DNA of 64,000 nucleotides from JAJPGZ01 sp038229295. Lineage in GTDB: Bacteria > Verrucomicrobiota > Verrucomicrobiia > Chthoniobacterales > UBA10450. A program made the position numbers and the translations under genes. Below the pieces are notes generated by a model. It worked only from the letters and a program-made list of their open reading frames with translations. It searched no databases and was not told where the DNA came from. This document shows, one piece after another, positions 51,412 to 60,327 of this stretch (the stretch's first letter is position 1; the number at the start of each line of letters is the position of its first letter). The DNA lies in assembly GCA_038229295.1 (NCBI GenBank), contig JBBROO010000003.1:47933-111932 (forward strand). The letters are read 5' to 3'.

Positions 51412-53142
51412 GTGAAAGCTTTCCGCGCAGTAATCTTAGCAGCCCTGGTCATGACCGTTGTTTCTGTGCGCGCGCAGACGGATGAGCACGGTCCCGCTGT
51501 GCCAGCGGCCGATACGTCGGATCTGAATTTTAAACAATTCGCCCTGACGGCGATCCAGGATGGCGGCCGCCGTAAACCGCTCGACACTTTTGCGCGCGAG
51601 ACGCTCATCCGCATCTCGGCAAGATCGACATATAGTGACAAGGCCGGGCGGAAATGGTGGCCGAAGGATTTCATTTTCTCCGCGCTCCTGGATACGCACG
51701 ATTGGCGAAACGAGCCGATGATTTTGGTGTCGTTAGGCAAATTGAAGGAACAGCTCGGATTGCCGGCGACGCAACGCCGCTTCACCTTCGCGCAGTTAAC
51801 CGGATTGCCGGAATTGAATCGGCTGGCCAATGAAGCGCATGCGTTGCGCAAGGCGGAGAAGCCGCTTGATCGCGTGCAACAGGAAGTGATGAGCGTGAGC
51901 GAACGGCTCGCACTCTTTGCGCACGTGCTCGACGGCAGCGCGCTGCTCATCGTGCCGGCGGCAAAAAGCGAGACTGATCCCTGGGTCGTTCCGCCCGACT
52001 TCGCGCGATATTATTCGGAGGAACAATTCGCGCCGGCGCGGACCGCGTTGCAAGAGATGGCTTCGGCTTATATGCAAGCGGACGGCTTTCATTTCACGCG
52101 CGCGGGAAAACGTTTGCGTGACGAACTGCGGCAGTTGAGCCCGGCGATCTATCCGTCCTACGAAAAATTGCGTCTCGAATATTTATACAATCATCTCGAA
52201 GCGTTTTATCGCGCGGTTTGGGTTTATGCCTGCGCCTTTTTTGTTTTGCTGACCGCGGAATTGCGCGGTCGTGGGCGCGCATTTCGCAACATCGGCGTGT
52301 CTCTCGCGGCCGCTGGTCTCGGGCTTCACGCCATCGGGATTACGCTGCGCTGCATGGTCGCCGGTCGCCCGCCGGTGACAAACATGTATGAATCGATCAT
52401 CTGGGTGTCATTCGCGGTTTCGTTTTTCGGAATGATTTTTTTCCTGCGCTATCGCACGCCCATTTATCTGCTGGCGGCATTGCCCGTGACGCTGGTCGCT
52501 TTGTTACTCGTCCATCAAATGCCGATCGCCATGCCGGCAAGCATCGATCCGCTCGTTCCGGTCTTGCGCGATAATTTTTGGCTAACGATCCACGTGTTGA
52601 CCATCACGCTCAGTTACGCCGCTTTCGCGCTGGCGATGGGATTTGGCCACATCCTGCTCTGGCGTTATGCGCGTAATCCGCGCGCCGCGCGTTCGGATGC
52701 GCCGATGCATTTTTGGTTGTATCGCGTGCTGCAACTCGGCGTGCTTCTGCTTGCGGCCGGAACAATTCTCGGCGGCGTGTGGGCAAATTATTCCTGGGGC
52801 CGATTCTGGGGTTGGGATCCGAAGGAAACGTGGGCGCTCATCGCGTTGCTATGCTACATCGTGACGCTGCACGGCCGGCTCGCGGGGTGGTGGACGCAAT
52901 TCGGTTTGGTCGTGGCGAGCGTGGTTTGTTTTCTGGCCGTGCTGATGGCGTGGTACGGCGTGAACTTTGTTCTCGGCAAAGGTTTGCACTCCTACGGATT
53001 TGGAATCGGCGGCGAAACCTACGTCGCCTCGTTTGTCATTGTCGATCTTGCCTTCGTTGCATTCGCGGTCTGGCGATATCGCAGCAGCCGCCGACCGGTG
53101 AGTCAGGCGCGCAAGATCGAAGACGAACCGGTTGCGGTTTAG
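51412..53142 (+). CDS. ccsA: Cytochrome c assembly protein CcsA with large periplasmic N-terminus
   Basis: A 576-residue membrane protein starting at GTG 51412 with a signal peptide. Residues of about 25-260 are a periplasmic domain (FALTAIQDGGRRKPLDTFARETLIRIS, SLGKLKEQLGLPATQRRFTFAQL). The C-terminal half is the CcsA/CcmF-type haem-handling domain with about eight helices and the haem-binding WGWDPKETWALI near residue 465, plus flanking histidines (LTIHVLTITLSYAAF, LHGRLAGWW). It attaches haem together with ResB. The N-terminal domain is like fused CcsA/ResC proteins of Bacteroidetes/Verrucomicrobiota. Confidence 0.88.
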   Translation: MKAFRAVILAALVMTVVSVRAQTDEHGPAVPAADTSDLNFKQFALTAIQDGGRRKPLDTFARETLIRISARSTYSDKAGRKWWPKDFIFSALLDTHDWRNEPMILVSLGKLKEQLGLPATQRRFTFAQLTGLPELNRLANEAHALRKAEKPLDRVQQEVMSVSERLALFAHVLDGSALLIVPAAKSETDPWVVPPDFARYYSEEQFAPARTALQEMASAYMQADGFHFTRAGKRLRDELRQLSPAIYPSYEKLRLEYLYNHLEAFYRAVWVYACAFFVLLTAELRGRGRAFRNIGVSLAAAGLGLHAIGITLRCMVAGRPPVTNMYESIIWVSFAVSFFGMIFFLRYRTPIYLLAALPVTLVALLLVHQMPIAMPASIDPLVPVLRDNFWLTIHVLTITLSYAAFALAMGFGHILLWRYARNPRAARSDAPMHFWLYRVLQLGVLLLAAGTILGGVWANYSWGRFWGWDPKETWALIALLCYIVTLHGRLAGWWTQFGLVVASVVCFLAVLMAWYGVNFVLGKGLHSYGFGIGGETYVASFVIVDLAFVAFAVWRYRSSRRPVSQARKIEDEPVAV

Positions 53143-53147
53143 TTTCG

Positions 53148-53726
53148 TTAGGCGCGGGGCAAACGCGTCTCGCAGATTTCGCAAAGAACGTGCAGGAGAA
53201 ATTTGTGCGCTTCCTGAATGCGCGCGGTCGCTTCGCCCTTCACCACAAGATCGACATCGGCCATGTCGGCGCTCGTTCCGCCATCGCGCCCGAGCAATGC
53301 CACCGTTTTCAATTTCATTCCGCGCGCTTCCTCGAGCGCACGCCGAATGTTCGCCGACTTACCGCTGGTCGAGATCGCGATGAGCACATCGCCCGTCTTT
53401 CCAAACGCGCGCACTTGTCGGGCAAAGATTTCGTCGAAGCCGTAATCGTTTCCCGTCGCCGTAATCAAACTTCCGCCCTGCGATAAATTCATCGCCGGAT
53501 AAGGCCGGCGATCCTCCACAAAACGACACGCGAACTCGGTGCAGAAATCGGCCGCATCCGCCGCGCTGCCGCCATTTCCACAAACGAGGAGTTTGTTTCC
53601 ATCGCGTAAACCATCCGCGATTAAGTCCGCCGCTTTCGCGATGCCGCCCTCAAGATCGACAATCGATTGGAGCGTTTGTTTTCCCGCGGCGATCGCGCTT
53701 TGCAGAATGTTTGACACGTCGGACAT
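53148..53726 (-). CDS. gmhA: Phosphoheptose (sedoheptulose-7-phosphate) isomerase
   Basis: A 192-residue SIS-domain enzyme converting sedoheptulose 7-phosphate to D-glycero-D-manno-heptose 7-phosphate for LPS heptose. Motifs: LLVCGNGGSAADAADFCTEF near residue 47, ALSTD-like NLSQGGSLITATGNDYGFDEIFARQV, ISTSGKSANI, LLGRDGG and QEAHKFLLHVLCE. ATG 53726 is chosen from the family N-terminus; the frame is open much further. Presence supports an outer membrane with heptose-containing LPS. Confidence 0.9.
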   Translation of the reverse strand: MSDVSNILQSAIAAGKQTLQSIVDLEGGIAKAADLIADGLRDGNKLLVCGNGGSAADAADFCTEFACRFVEDRRPYPAMNLSQGGSLITATGNDYGFDEIFARQVRAFGKTGDVLIAISTSGKSANIRRALEEARGMKLKTVALLGRDGGTSADMADVDLVVKGEATARIQEAHKFLLHVLCEICETRLPRA

Positions 53727-53844
53727 CGGCTTGCTGCGTTGATACAGCTTTTCGTGAGGCGAGGCAAAAGGTTTGGCTTGTTCGCGCTTTCGCGATTCGC
53801 TAAAACTCGCCTGAGCCGCAGGGGCGCGGCGTTTTTGTCCGCGC

Positions 53845-55200
53845 ATGTTAAATACCATCGACACGGTCATCGCTTTCGCGGTGGTCATGACCATTCTCAG
53901 TCTGCTCATCACCATTTTGGTGCAGATGTTGTCGGCGGCCCTATCGTTGCGCGGGAAAAATCTGGCGAACGCGCTCGCGCTCACGTTTCAAACGATCGAT
54001 CCGAAGAGCGCCGAACACGCGCATGCGCTGGCCGGACAAATTCTGAGCGACCCGATTTTTAGCGATTCAATCTGGGCGGCGAAAACGCGATTGCCCGGCC
54101 AAAGCAAGAATCGCCACCTGCGGATCCTGGCCAAAGCGCAACGCGAGATCATCACACTGACGCAAGATTTAATGGACAATGCGCAGGACGATTCTAAAAA
54201 ACAAAAGCTCGCCCAAGCGCAGGGGCGGGCGCAAGCGGCGTGGGCCGCGCTGCAAATTCCGGCGCGATCGCGGCCTTGGAAATTCTTCAGCTTTCGCGGA
54301 ATGCATTTGGGCAGCGCGATTCGGCCGGGAGAAGTTTATCGCATCCTGCATGATTACAGTGCGCTGGCGCCGGCCGACGCGGTGTCCCGCGGAATTGCGC
54401 CGTTGCTGGTGCAAGTGTCCCAAAGTTTGCTCACGACCCTGAAGAACCCCGACCAGCCGGCCGCGGAGTCGAAAGACAAACTTCGCGCGCTTGTCGATGT
54501 TGCAAATTTATTCAACCGCGACGCGCAGAAGCAAGCGGTCGTCGATTCGTTAGCCGATTTGGGCGCGACGGTCGAACGCGCAACCACGCAAGCGTATGAC
54601 CGTTTTCAACGCTGGTTCGGCAGTGCGCAGGACCGGGCCGAGCAATGGTTTCAAATCAACACGCGCGGCGCGACTGTCTTTTTCGCCGTGCTCGGCGCGG
54701 TTTTTCTGCAACTCGATACCGTCGAGATTTTTCACAAACTGCGCGACCGTCCCGGACTGGTCGAAGCGCTGGTGAAGTCCGCGCCGGCGGTCGTTGCCCA
54801 AGGCGGGAAGGTGATCGTTCCCGCGAGCGCGGGTTTGCCGAATCCACCTTCGGAAGAAACGCAGAAGTTACGCGAAGACATGTTGAAGGATTTGCAAGGC
54901 AAGCTGACGGAAACTGGTTTCGAGCTGGTACCGAAAAGTTTTCTGGGCCGCTGGGACGAAAAGGCGGATGAGATTCCCGGTTGGGCCCGCAAAAATTATC
55001 CGCGCGTCGGCCACATGTTCGTGCATCTCCTCGGCATGCTCATGACGATTGGATTGCTCGCGCTCGGCGCGCCGTTCTGGTTCAATTTGCTCAAGAATTT
55101 GATGAACTTGCGCCCGGCCATGGCGCAACTGATCGAGCGCCGGCCGCAAAGCGCGCCCGCTTTACCCGCTTCACCCGCGCAACCGCCTGCAACCAGTTAG
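53845..55200 (+). CDS. Two-helix membrane protein, in frame with a GH108 domain beyond its stop
   Basis: A 451-residue protein with an N-terminal membrane helix (TVIAFAVVMTILSLLITILVQMLSAALSL), a long helical middle, and membrane helices near 275-290 and 410-430. A Pro/Ala linker ends it (SAPALPASPAQPPATS). No family recognised. After the TAG at 55198-55200 the same frame stays open for another 207 codons encoding a GH108 lysozyme-like domain. The linker character on both sides of the TAG suggests the two were, or are, one protein. Confidence 0.65.
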   Translation: MLNTIDTVIAFAVVMTILSLLITILVQMLSAALSLRGKNLANALALTFQTIDPKSAEHAHALAGQILSDPIFSDSIWAAKTRLPGQSKNRHLRILAKAQREIITLTQDLMDNAQDDSKKQKLAQAQGRAQAAWAALQIPARSRPWKFFSFRGMHLGSAIRPGEVYRILHDYSALAPADAVSRGIAPLLVQVSQSLLTTLKNPDQPAAESKDKLRALVDVANLFNRDAQKQAVVDSLADLGATVERATTQAYDRFQRWFGSAQDRAEQWFQINTRGATVFFAVLGAVFLQLDTVEIFHKLRDRPGLVEALVKSAPAVVAQGGKVIVPASAGLPNPPSEETQKLREDMLKDLQGKLTETGFELVPKSFLGRWDEKADEIPGWARKNYPRVGHMFVHLLGMLMTIGLLALGAPFWFNLLKNLMNLRPAMAQLIERRPQSAPALPASPAQPPATS

Positions 55201-55821
55201 ATCGACATAAAAAAACGAAAATCGAAAAAAACTTCGGCCGCTGCGCCCGAGCCAAATCCAAGAGAGCGCTTCGAAGATTTTCTCAAGAAATTCACGTTCG
55301 AATGGGAATGCGTCTTTGATCGGCAACATCGAGTCATCGCAGAAGAGGAACCGGGCGATCCGGGCGGTGTGACTAAATATGGGATCGACAAGAGCGGGCA
55401 TCCGAATTTGAGCGCGACTCAGATTCGGAACCTGACCGAAGATGAAGCGGTGGAAATCTATTTCACCGGCGAGTGGCCCGCATCACACGGGGACGAATTG
55501 CCAGTCCCGCTCGGAGAAATCGCGTTCGACATGACCATTCTTGATGGGTCCGGCCGCGCCATGCGCGCTTTGCAAAGCGCCTGCGGCCTAACGGGGAGTG
55601 ATGTCGATGGGGCATGGGGACCGACCACGCGCAGCGCGGCGCTGTCGGCGGCAAAAGATTCTGCGCGCTTGCTGCGAACAGCGGATCGCATGCTGGATTG
55701 GCGCGCCGCGCGATATCACAATTTGGTCGAAGACAATCCGAAATTGGCGAAGTTTCTCAAAGGCTGGCTCAATCGCACCGATGCCTTGCGCGAATTTCTA
55801 AAGGTTCCCGACGTGGCCTAA
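55201..55821 (+). CDS. GH108 lysozyme-like/peptidoglycan-binding protein without canonical start
   Basis: The frame encodes RFEDFLKKFTFEWECVFDRQHRVIAEEEPGDPGGVTKYGID, the catalytic segment of GH108 (ZliS-type) muramidases with the glutamate in WECVF and the DPGGxTKYGI motif. A PG-binding-3-like C-terminal half follows (ALQSACGLTGSDVDGAWGPTTRSAAL). No ATG, GTG or TTG precedes the catalytic Glu; the first is GTG 55369, which would delete it. Translation must therefore use a rare start (ATA/ATC), read through the TAG at 55198, or be lost. The TAG lies in the motif variant TTAGATCGACA. Confidence 0.7.
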   Translation: MDIKKRKSKKTSAAAPEPNPRERFEDFLKKFTFEWECVFDRQHRVIAEEEPGDPGGVTKYGIDKSGHPNLSATQIRNLTEDEAVEIYFTGEWPASHGDELPVPLGEIAFDMTILDGSGRAMRALQSACGLTGSDVDGAWGPTTRSAALSAAKDSARLLRTADRMLDWRAARYHNLVEDNPKLAKFLKGWLNRTDALREFLKVPDVA

Positions 55822-55847
55822 CGAGATCTACGCGTCGGAAAAGATGG

Positions 55848-55919
<72 letters not shown>

Positions 55920-56074
55920 CCGGGAATTAACAAGGTGCAATTATCAGCCGCAGAGATTTGATTGGCAAGCGTCGCGCGAGGCGATGCGACGCGCAGCACT
56001 AAAGAAGAAAACTTCTCAATCTAACGGCCGGGCGGACAAAATTCTGTCCTAACTGAGCGCGCTTCGCCGTTGGG

Positions 56075-56626
56075 TCAGGCGGCCAGCTTGACCGCGTCTT
56101 TGTGGCCGAGGATTCGAACCGTCTCTTTTAGTTGCTCTACTTTGAGCGGCTTTTTCAGGATCGTGATCGGCCCCTTGGCCAAAATGCGATTGAGCATTTC
56201 GCTGTCGGGATAACCGGTAATGACAATGATGGGACACTCCGGTTGTTCCGCTTTGGCCTGATCGTAAACGTCGTCGGCCGGACCATCCGGCAATTTCAAA
56301 TCGAGGAAAATCAAATCGAATTTTTGTTTGTCGAGCGCGGCCAGCGCTTCTTTGACCGTGCCCACGACGACACGGCTAAAACCAATCTTTTTGAGAAAGA
56401 GCTTGAAAAGATTCTGCAAACTCTCGTCGTCATCCACCACGAGCACGGTGGGTTGGCCAGACTTGTCTTCCTTGAGAATGTCCTTGTCGAGCGACGATTT
56501 TTTAATGCGCCAGCGGCCACCGATTTGGATGGCGGGCAGTTGGCCGCGCTGGACCAGGTAATAAACGGTCGGTAACGGAATGCGAAGATATTTGGCCGTT
56601 TCCTTGACCGTCAAAAGATTATGCAT
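56075..56626 (-). CDS. Response regulator with N-terminal excisionase-type HTH
   Basis: A 183-residue protein. Residues 1-55 are a MerR/excisionase-type winged helix (LTVKETAKYLRIPLPTVYYLVQRGQLPAIQIGGRWRIKKSSLD), normally a DNA-binding module of Xis and RDF proteins. Residues 60-180 are a receiver domain (VLVVDDDES, LIFLDLKLPDGPADDVY, IVITGYPDS, LKKPLK). The output-first order is unusual for response regulators. No partner kinase adjoins. It is probably a transcription factor switched by phosphorylation (inference). Confidence 0.85.
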   Translation of the reverse strand: MHNLLTVKETAKYLRIPLPTVYYLVQRGQLPAIQIGGRWRIKKSSLDKDILKEDKSGQPTVLVVDDDESLQNLFKLFLKKIGFSRVVVGTVKEALAALDKQKFDLIFLDLKLPDGPADDVYDQAKAEQPECPIIVITGYPDSEMLNRILAKGPITILKKPLKVEQLKETVRILGHKDAVKLAA

Positions 56627-56832
56627 GGAAGATAAACACCAACTCGAACGACGCTGAGCAAGACATTTTCGCTTCTCCTAGCATTATAAATTTTAGAATC
56701 GCTGTCAACTCTTCTTCCCATCATTCGTTAGTTTAGTTTCGGCCAAAGTTGATTGTCGATCTTGCCAAAAAGACCCCACCGGCAGTCGCGACTGGACAAC
56801 AGGGGGGGGCCGGTAGACAATTCCGGCTCCAA

Positions 56833-57450
56833 ATGAGCGCGCTGTTCTTCAAACGATTTTTGCAACGACCGTTTCAAATAGCCTCTATTATCCCGAGTTC
56901 GAAGGCGCTGGTAGAGCGCGTCGCCGACAAGATTGATTTCGCGCAAGCCGGGGTCATCGCCGAATACGGGCCGGGCGAAGGTGTCCATTCCCGCGAGATC
57001 GCGCGCCGGATGTCGCCGGATGCGCAACTCTTGCTGTTCGAACTCGATCCCGCGTTCTCGCGGGATCTGGCCCGTCAATTTGCCGGCGATCGCCGCGTGC
57101 ACGTGATCAATGGCGATGCCGCGCGCTTGCCGGATGAGTTAGCGGAACGTGGCATCCCGCAGTGCGATTACATTCTCTCGGGCATTCCGTTCAGCATTCT
57201 GCAGATCGACAAGAAGATTTCGCTTCTGCAAAAAACGCATGACGCGCTCGCGCCCGGCGGCAGTTTTATTATTTACCAGGTCACGAACGAATTGAAGCAG
57301 CACGCCTCGCCGATTTTCGAAGAAGCCGAGTCAGAATATTTCCTGCAAAACATCCCGCCAATGTTCGTTACCGTATTTCGCAAAAGCGCAATGCGGAACG
57401 GCAACGGCTCCGTCGCAGTTTCGCCCTTTTCTTCAAGCCATCGCGCATGA
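56833..57450 (+). CDS. Class I methyltransferase, phospholipid N-methyltransferase-like
   Basis: A 205-residue methyltransferase resembling the PmtA/KsgA-like group: FLQRPFQIASIIPSSKALVERV, motif I IAEYGPGEGVHSREI, LLLFELDPAF (motif II acidic), INGDAARLPDELAE, and the post-motif segment DYILSGIPFSIL. The IPSS and GxGxG pattern is that of phosphatidylethanolamine N-methyltransferases. Substrate not certain. ATG 56833 fits the family start. It overlaps fumC by 4 bp (ATGA). Confidence 0.75.
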   Translation: MSALFFKRFLQRPFQIASIIPSSKALVERVADKIDFAQAGVIAEYGPGEGVHSREIARRMSPDAQLLLFELDPAFSRDLARQFAGDRRVHVINGDAARLPDELAERGIPQCDYILSGIPFSILQIDKKISLLQKTHDALAPGGSFIIYQVTNELKQHASPIFEEAESEYFLQNIPPMFVTVFRKSAMRNGNGSVAVSPFSSSHRA

Positions 57451-58865
57451 GCGTCGGCCAGACGCGCGTGGAAAAGGACTCGATGGGAGAGATGTCGCTC
57501 CCGGCTGCTGCGCTTTACGGCGCGTCGACGCAGCGCGCCGTTCTGAATTTTCCGGTGAGCGGATATCGCTTTTCGCGCCCCTTTATCCGTGCGCTTGGAT
57601 TAATCAAGTGGTCGGCCGCCCAGGCGAATCACGATCTCGGGTTGCTCGATGCCAATCGTTCCGCCCTCATCGCCCAGGCGGCGGAGGAAGTTATAGAGGG
57701 CAAACTCGATGAGCATTTTCCGCTCGATATTTTCCAGACTGGTTCCGGTACGAGCACGAATACAAATGCGAATGAAGTCATCGCGAACCGTTGCGCGCAA
57801 CTCGCTGGCAAAGCGGTCGGCTCGCGCGAGCTCGTTCACCCTAACGACCACGTCAACATGGGGCAATCGAGCAATGACGTGATTCCGTCCGCGATTCATA
57901 TCAGTGCGGCTGAGCAATTGAAGAATTGCCTGGTCCCGGCACTGGAGAAATTGCGGGACGCGCTGGACGAACAGGCGCAGGAGTTTTGGGACATCATCAA
58001 AATCGGGCGGACTCATTTGATGGACGCGACACCCGTTAGGCTGGGACAGGAGTTTGCCGGTTACGCTCAGCAGATTGCTTACGGAAAAGCGCGCGCCGAA
58101 AAGGCGATCGAGGTTTTACGCGAGCTCGCGCTCGGCGGCACGGCCGTCGGCACCGGCTTAAATCGACATGTCGATCTTCCAAAAAAAATCATGCCTCACC
58201 TGGAGCAACGGACCGGTATTGCGTTCTCCGAGGCGACGAACCATTTCGAAGCGCAAGGCAGCAAGGACGCGGTGGTCGAAGCCAGCGGCCAACTCAAAAC
58301 CATCGCCACCAGTTTATTCAAAATCGCCAACGACATTCGTTTGTTAGGCAGCGGCCCGCGTTGCGGCATCGGCGAAATTCGATTACCCGCCACCCAACCC
58401 GGCAGCTCCATCATGCCCGGTAAAGTGAACCCCGTCATGTGCGAGTCGGTCATGATGGTGTGCGCGGAAGTTTTCGGTAACGACACCTGCATCACCTGGG
58501 CAAACGCGAACGGCAACCTCGAGCTCAACGTCATGATGCCGGTGATGGCGCACGCCCTTCTCGAATCGATCCGGCTGCTCGCGAACGTCTGCGACATGTT
58601 CGCCGACAAATGCGTCCGCGGAATTGAAGCCAATAAAGAACGTTGCGCCGAGCTGGTCGAGTTATCGATGTCCATGGTCACGAGTTTGGCGCCGAAAATC
58701 GGGTATGATCGCGCCGCCGACATTGCCAAGGAAAGTGTGAAGACCGGCAAGACGGTGCGCGAACTGTGCCGCGAAAAAAAAGTTTTGCCCGAGGCCGAGC
58801 TCGAGCGCGCTCTCGATCCCATCGCCATGACCGAGCCGGGCGGTGAAGGCGGCGCCGGCGGATAA
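57447..58865 (+). CDS. fumC: Fumarate hydratase class II
   Basis: A 472-residue TCA-cycle enzyme interconverting fumarate and malate. It has GASTQRAVLNFPVSG near residue 27, QTGSGTSTNTNANEVIANRC, VHPNDHVNMGQSSNDVIPSAIHI, IGRTHLMDATPVRLGQEF, and the superfamily signature GSSIMPGKVNPVMCE near residue 325. Class II features separate it from aspartase or argininosuccinate lyase. One TGTCGATCTT copy lies inside (58169), next to AATCGACA, making a local palindrome. Confidence 0.95.
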   Translation: MSVGQTRVEKDSMGEMSLPAAALYGASTQRAVLNFPVSGYRFSRPFIRALGLIKWSAAQANHDLGLLDANRSALIAQAAEEVIEGKLDEHFPLDIFQTGSGTSTNTNANEVIANRCAQLAGKAVGSRELVHPNDHVNMGQSSNDVIPSAIHISAAEQLKNCLVPALEKLRDALDEQAQEFWDIIKIGRTHLMDATPVRLGQEFAGYAQQIAYGKARAEKAIEVLRELALGGTAVGTGLNRHVDLPKKIMPHLEQRTGIAFSEATNHFEAQGSKDAVVEASGQLKTIATSLFKIANDIRLLGSGPRCGIGEIRLPATQPGSSIMPGKVNPVMCESVMMVCAEVFGNDTCITWANANGNLELNVMMPVMAHALLESIRLLANVCDMFADKCVRGIEANKERCAELVELSMSMVTSLAPKIGYDRAADIAKESVKTGKTVRELCREKKVLPEAELERALDPIAMTEPGGEGGAGG

Positions 58866-58866
58866 G

Positions 58867-59364
58867 ATGTCGATCCAAAATTTTCTGGTGCGCGCAATCG
58901 CTCTCGGCGCAGCGATGTCGTCATTAATCGGGGGCGAAATGCACATCGATGTCTCGAGCATCATCGATAGAGCGGCGGCGGAAGCGATTCTCGGCGGCAG
59001 GGTGAACGACTCGACGCCGCGCAACGTCGACGGCACTGACGGTTATTACTCCAAGTGCAATTACTACAGCGCGACTCCGGGGAAATCGCTCATCCTGCGA
59101 GTTTATCAGGCTGCGCCTGGATTCAACGCCAAACAGGAACTCGACCAGGTCCGGGCCAGCAGCGGCCTAACGAAATCGCTCTCCGGTCTGGGCGACCAGG
59201 CGGAGCTTTCCAGCGGCGCGGCCAGCGCCCTCTCGTCGAACGCGACCATGCTTTCGGTGGTGAAAGGCGATACCCTCATTACCATTGGACTCCGCGGTTT
59301 GGAAGAAGACTTGGCCGTGGAAAAGATAAAGGACGTCGCGCAAAAAATTCTGCAGCATTTGTAA
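58867..59364 (+). CDS. Exported hypothetical protein
   Basis: A 165-residue protein starting at ATG 58867 immediately after the fumC stop (58865), with a leader (MSIQNFLVRAIALGAAMSSLIGG). The mature part (DVSSIIDRAAAEAILGGRVNDSTPRNVDGTDGYYSKCNYYSATPGKSLILRVY, GLTKSLSGLGDQAEL) resembles small DUF3558-like or lipoprotein-type ligand domains found in many bacteria. No firm family. Probably co-transcribed with fumC. Confidence 0.55.
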   Translation: MSIQNFLVRAIALGAAMSSLIGGEMHIDVSSIIDRAAAEAILGGRVNDSTPRNVDGTDGYYSKCNYYSATPGKSLILRVYQAAPGFNAKQELDQVRASSGLTKSLSGLGDQAELSSGAASALSSNATMLSVVKGDTLITIGLRGLEEDLAVEKIKDVAQKILQHL

Positions 59365-59397
59365 CGACGCGCCCGACCTTGCTGTAAGATCGACAAT

Positions 59398-59775
59398 ATG
59401 GTTGCCAACGTTCACGGCCCACAATTTTCTGGCGGCGCCAACATCGCCATCAAATGTCCGGCGCATACCTACGACCAAACCGTCGCTTTCTATCGCGATA
59501 CCCTCGGCTTGCCCTTGATTGAAGAAGAATCCGACGGCTGCATTTTTCAATTCGGCCCGAACCGTCTCTGGGTCGACAAGGTGCCGAACTTGAGCCAGCC
59601 CGATATCTGGCTTGAGCTGGAGACGAACGACACCGAAGCCGCGTCCTCATTTCTCAAGATCAACGGCGTCACGCGGCGCGACGAAGTGGAACAACTCCGC
59701 GAAGACTTCGACGGTTTTTTTGTCTCGGCGCCTAACGGCGTTGTCCATCTCGTCATCGGTCACGAGGAAGCGTAG
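59398..59775 (+). CDS. VOC-superfamily (glyoxalase-like) protein
   Basis: A 125-residue protein with one vicinal-oxygen-chelate domain: NIAIKCPAHTYDQTVAFYRDTLGLPLIEEESDGCIFQFGPNRLWVDK and IWLELETNDTEAASSFLKINGV. Metal-ligand positions are not all recognisable, so the enzyme type is open. An exact AAGATCGACA sits 3 bp before its ATG. Ends 40 bp from the convergent GNAT gene. Confidence 0.75.
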   Translation: MVANVHGPQFSGGANIAIKCPAHTYDQTVAFYRDTLGLPLIEEESDGCIFQFGPNRLWVDKVPNLSQPDIWLELETNDTEAASSFLKINGVTRRDEVEQLREDFDGFFVSAPNGVVHLVIGHEEA

Positions 59776-59814
59776 ATGCCTGCCGCGCCGTAGCTCGGCC
59801 AAGGCGGGTCGATC

Positions 59815-60327
59815 TTAGATATGGCGGCCGAGGATCGCGAGATCGCGCTGAACGCCGTCGAGTAGCGCGACGCGCGGCAAAAATCCCCAGCGCGCAAAAC
59901 CGGCGCGCTCGAATAATCGCAAACTCGGTTCGTTATGCGCGAAGATGAAACCGACCAATGCTGAAATTTTCAGCGCGGGCGCACGCGCAACCGCTTCATC
60001 TAATAATGTACGGCCCACACCACGCCGTTGAAACTTTGGATCGACATATACACTTAGCTCGACCGTGCTGTTGTAAGCGCAGCGCGGAATGAACGGTTTG
60101 ATTGTCAGCCATCCAGCGACCTGACCATCAAGTTCGATCACCCAGAACGGATGGCGATCGGGCGAATGTTCTTTCAGCCAATCGCGCCGGCTCTCGACGG
60201 TGACTGGATCGAGTTGCGCGGTCGACATCCGCGTCGCGACGGCGGCGTTGTAGATGTCGACGATGATGGGCAAATCCGCGTCGGTGGCGTTGCGGATTTT
60301 TGTTTGTTCGATAACGCCCGCGCTCAC
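59815..60327 (-). CDS. GNAT-family N-acetyltransferase
   Basis: A 170-residue acetyltransferase of the phosphinothricin-acetyltransferase-like group: IRNATDADLPIIVDIYNAAV, WVIELDGQVAGWLTIKPF, the acetyl-CoA loop VYVDPKFQRRGVGRTLLDEAV near residue 96, and FIFAHNEPSLRLFERAGFARWGFLPRVALLDG. GTG 60327 overlaps the upstream MBL-fold stop (GTGA), which decides the start; the long upstream frame is a shadow. Substrate unknown. Confidence 0.85.
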   Translation of the reverse strand: MSAGVIEQTKIRNATDADLPIIVDIYNAAVATRMSTAQLDPVTVESRRDWLKEHSPDRHPFWVIELDGQVAGWLTIKPFIPRCAYNSTVELSVYVDPKFQRRGVGRTLLDEAVARAPALKISALVGFIFAHNEPSLRLFERAGFARWGFLPRVALLDGVQRDLAILGRHI

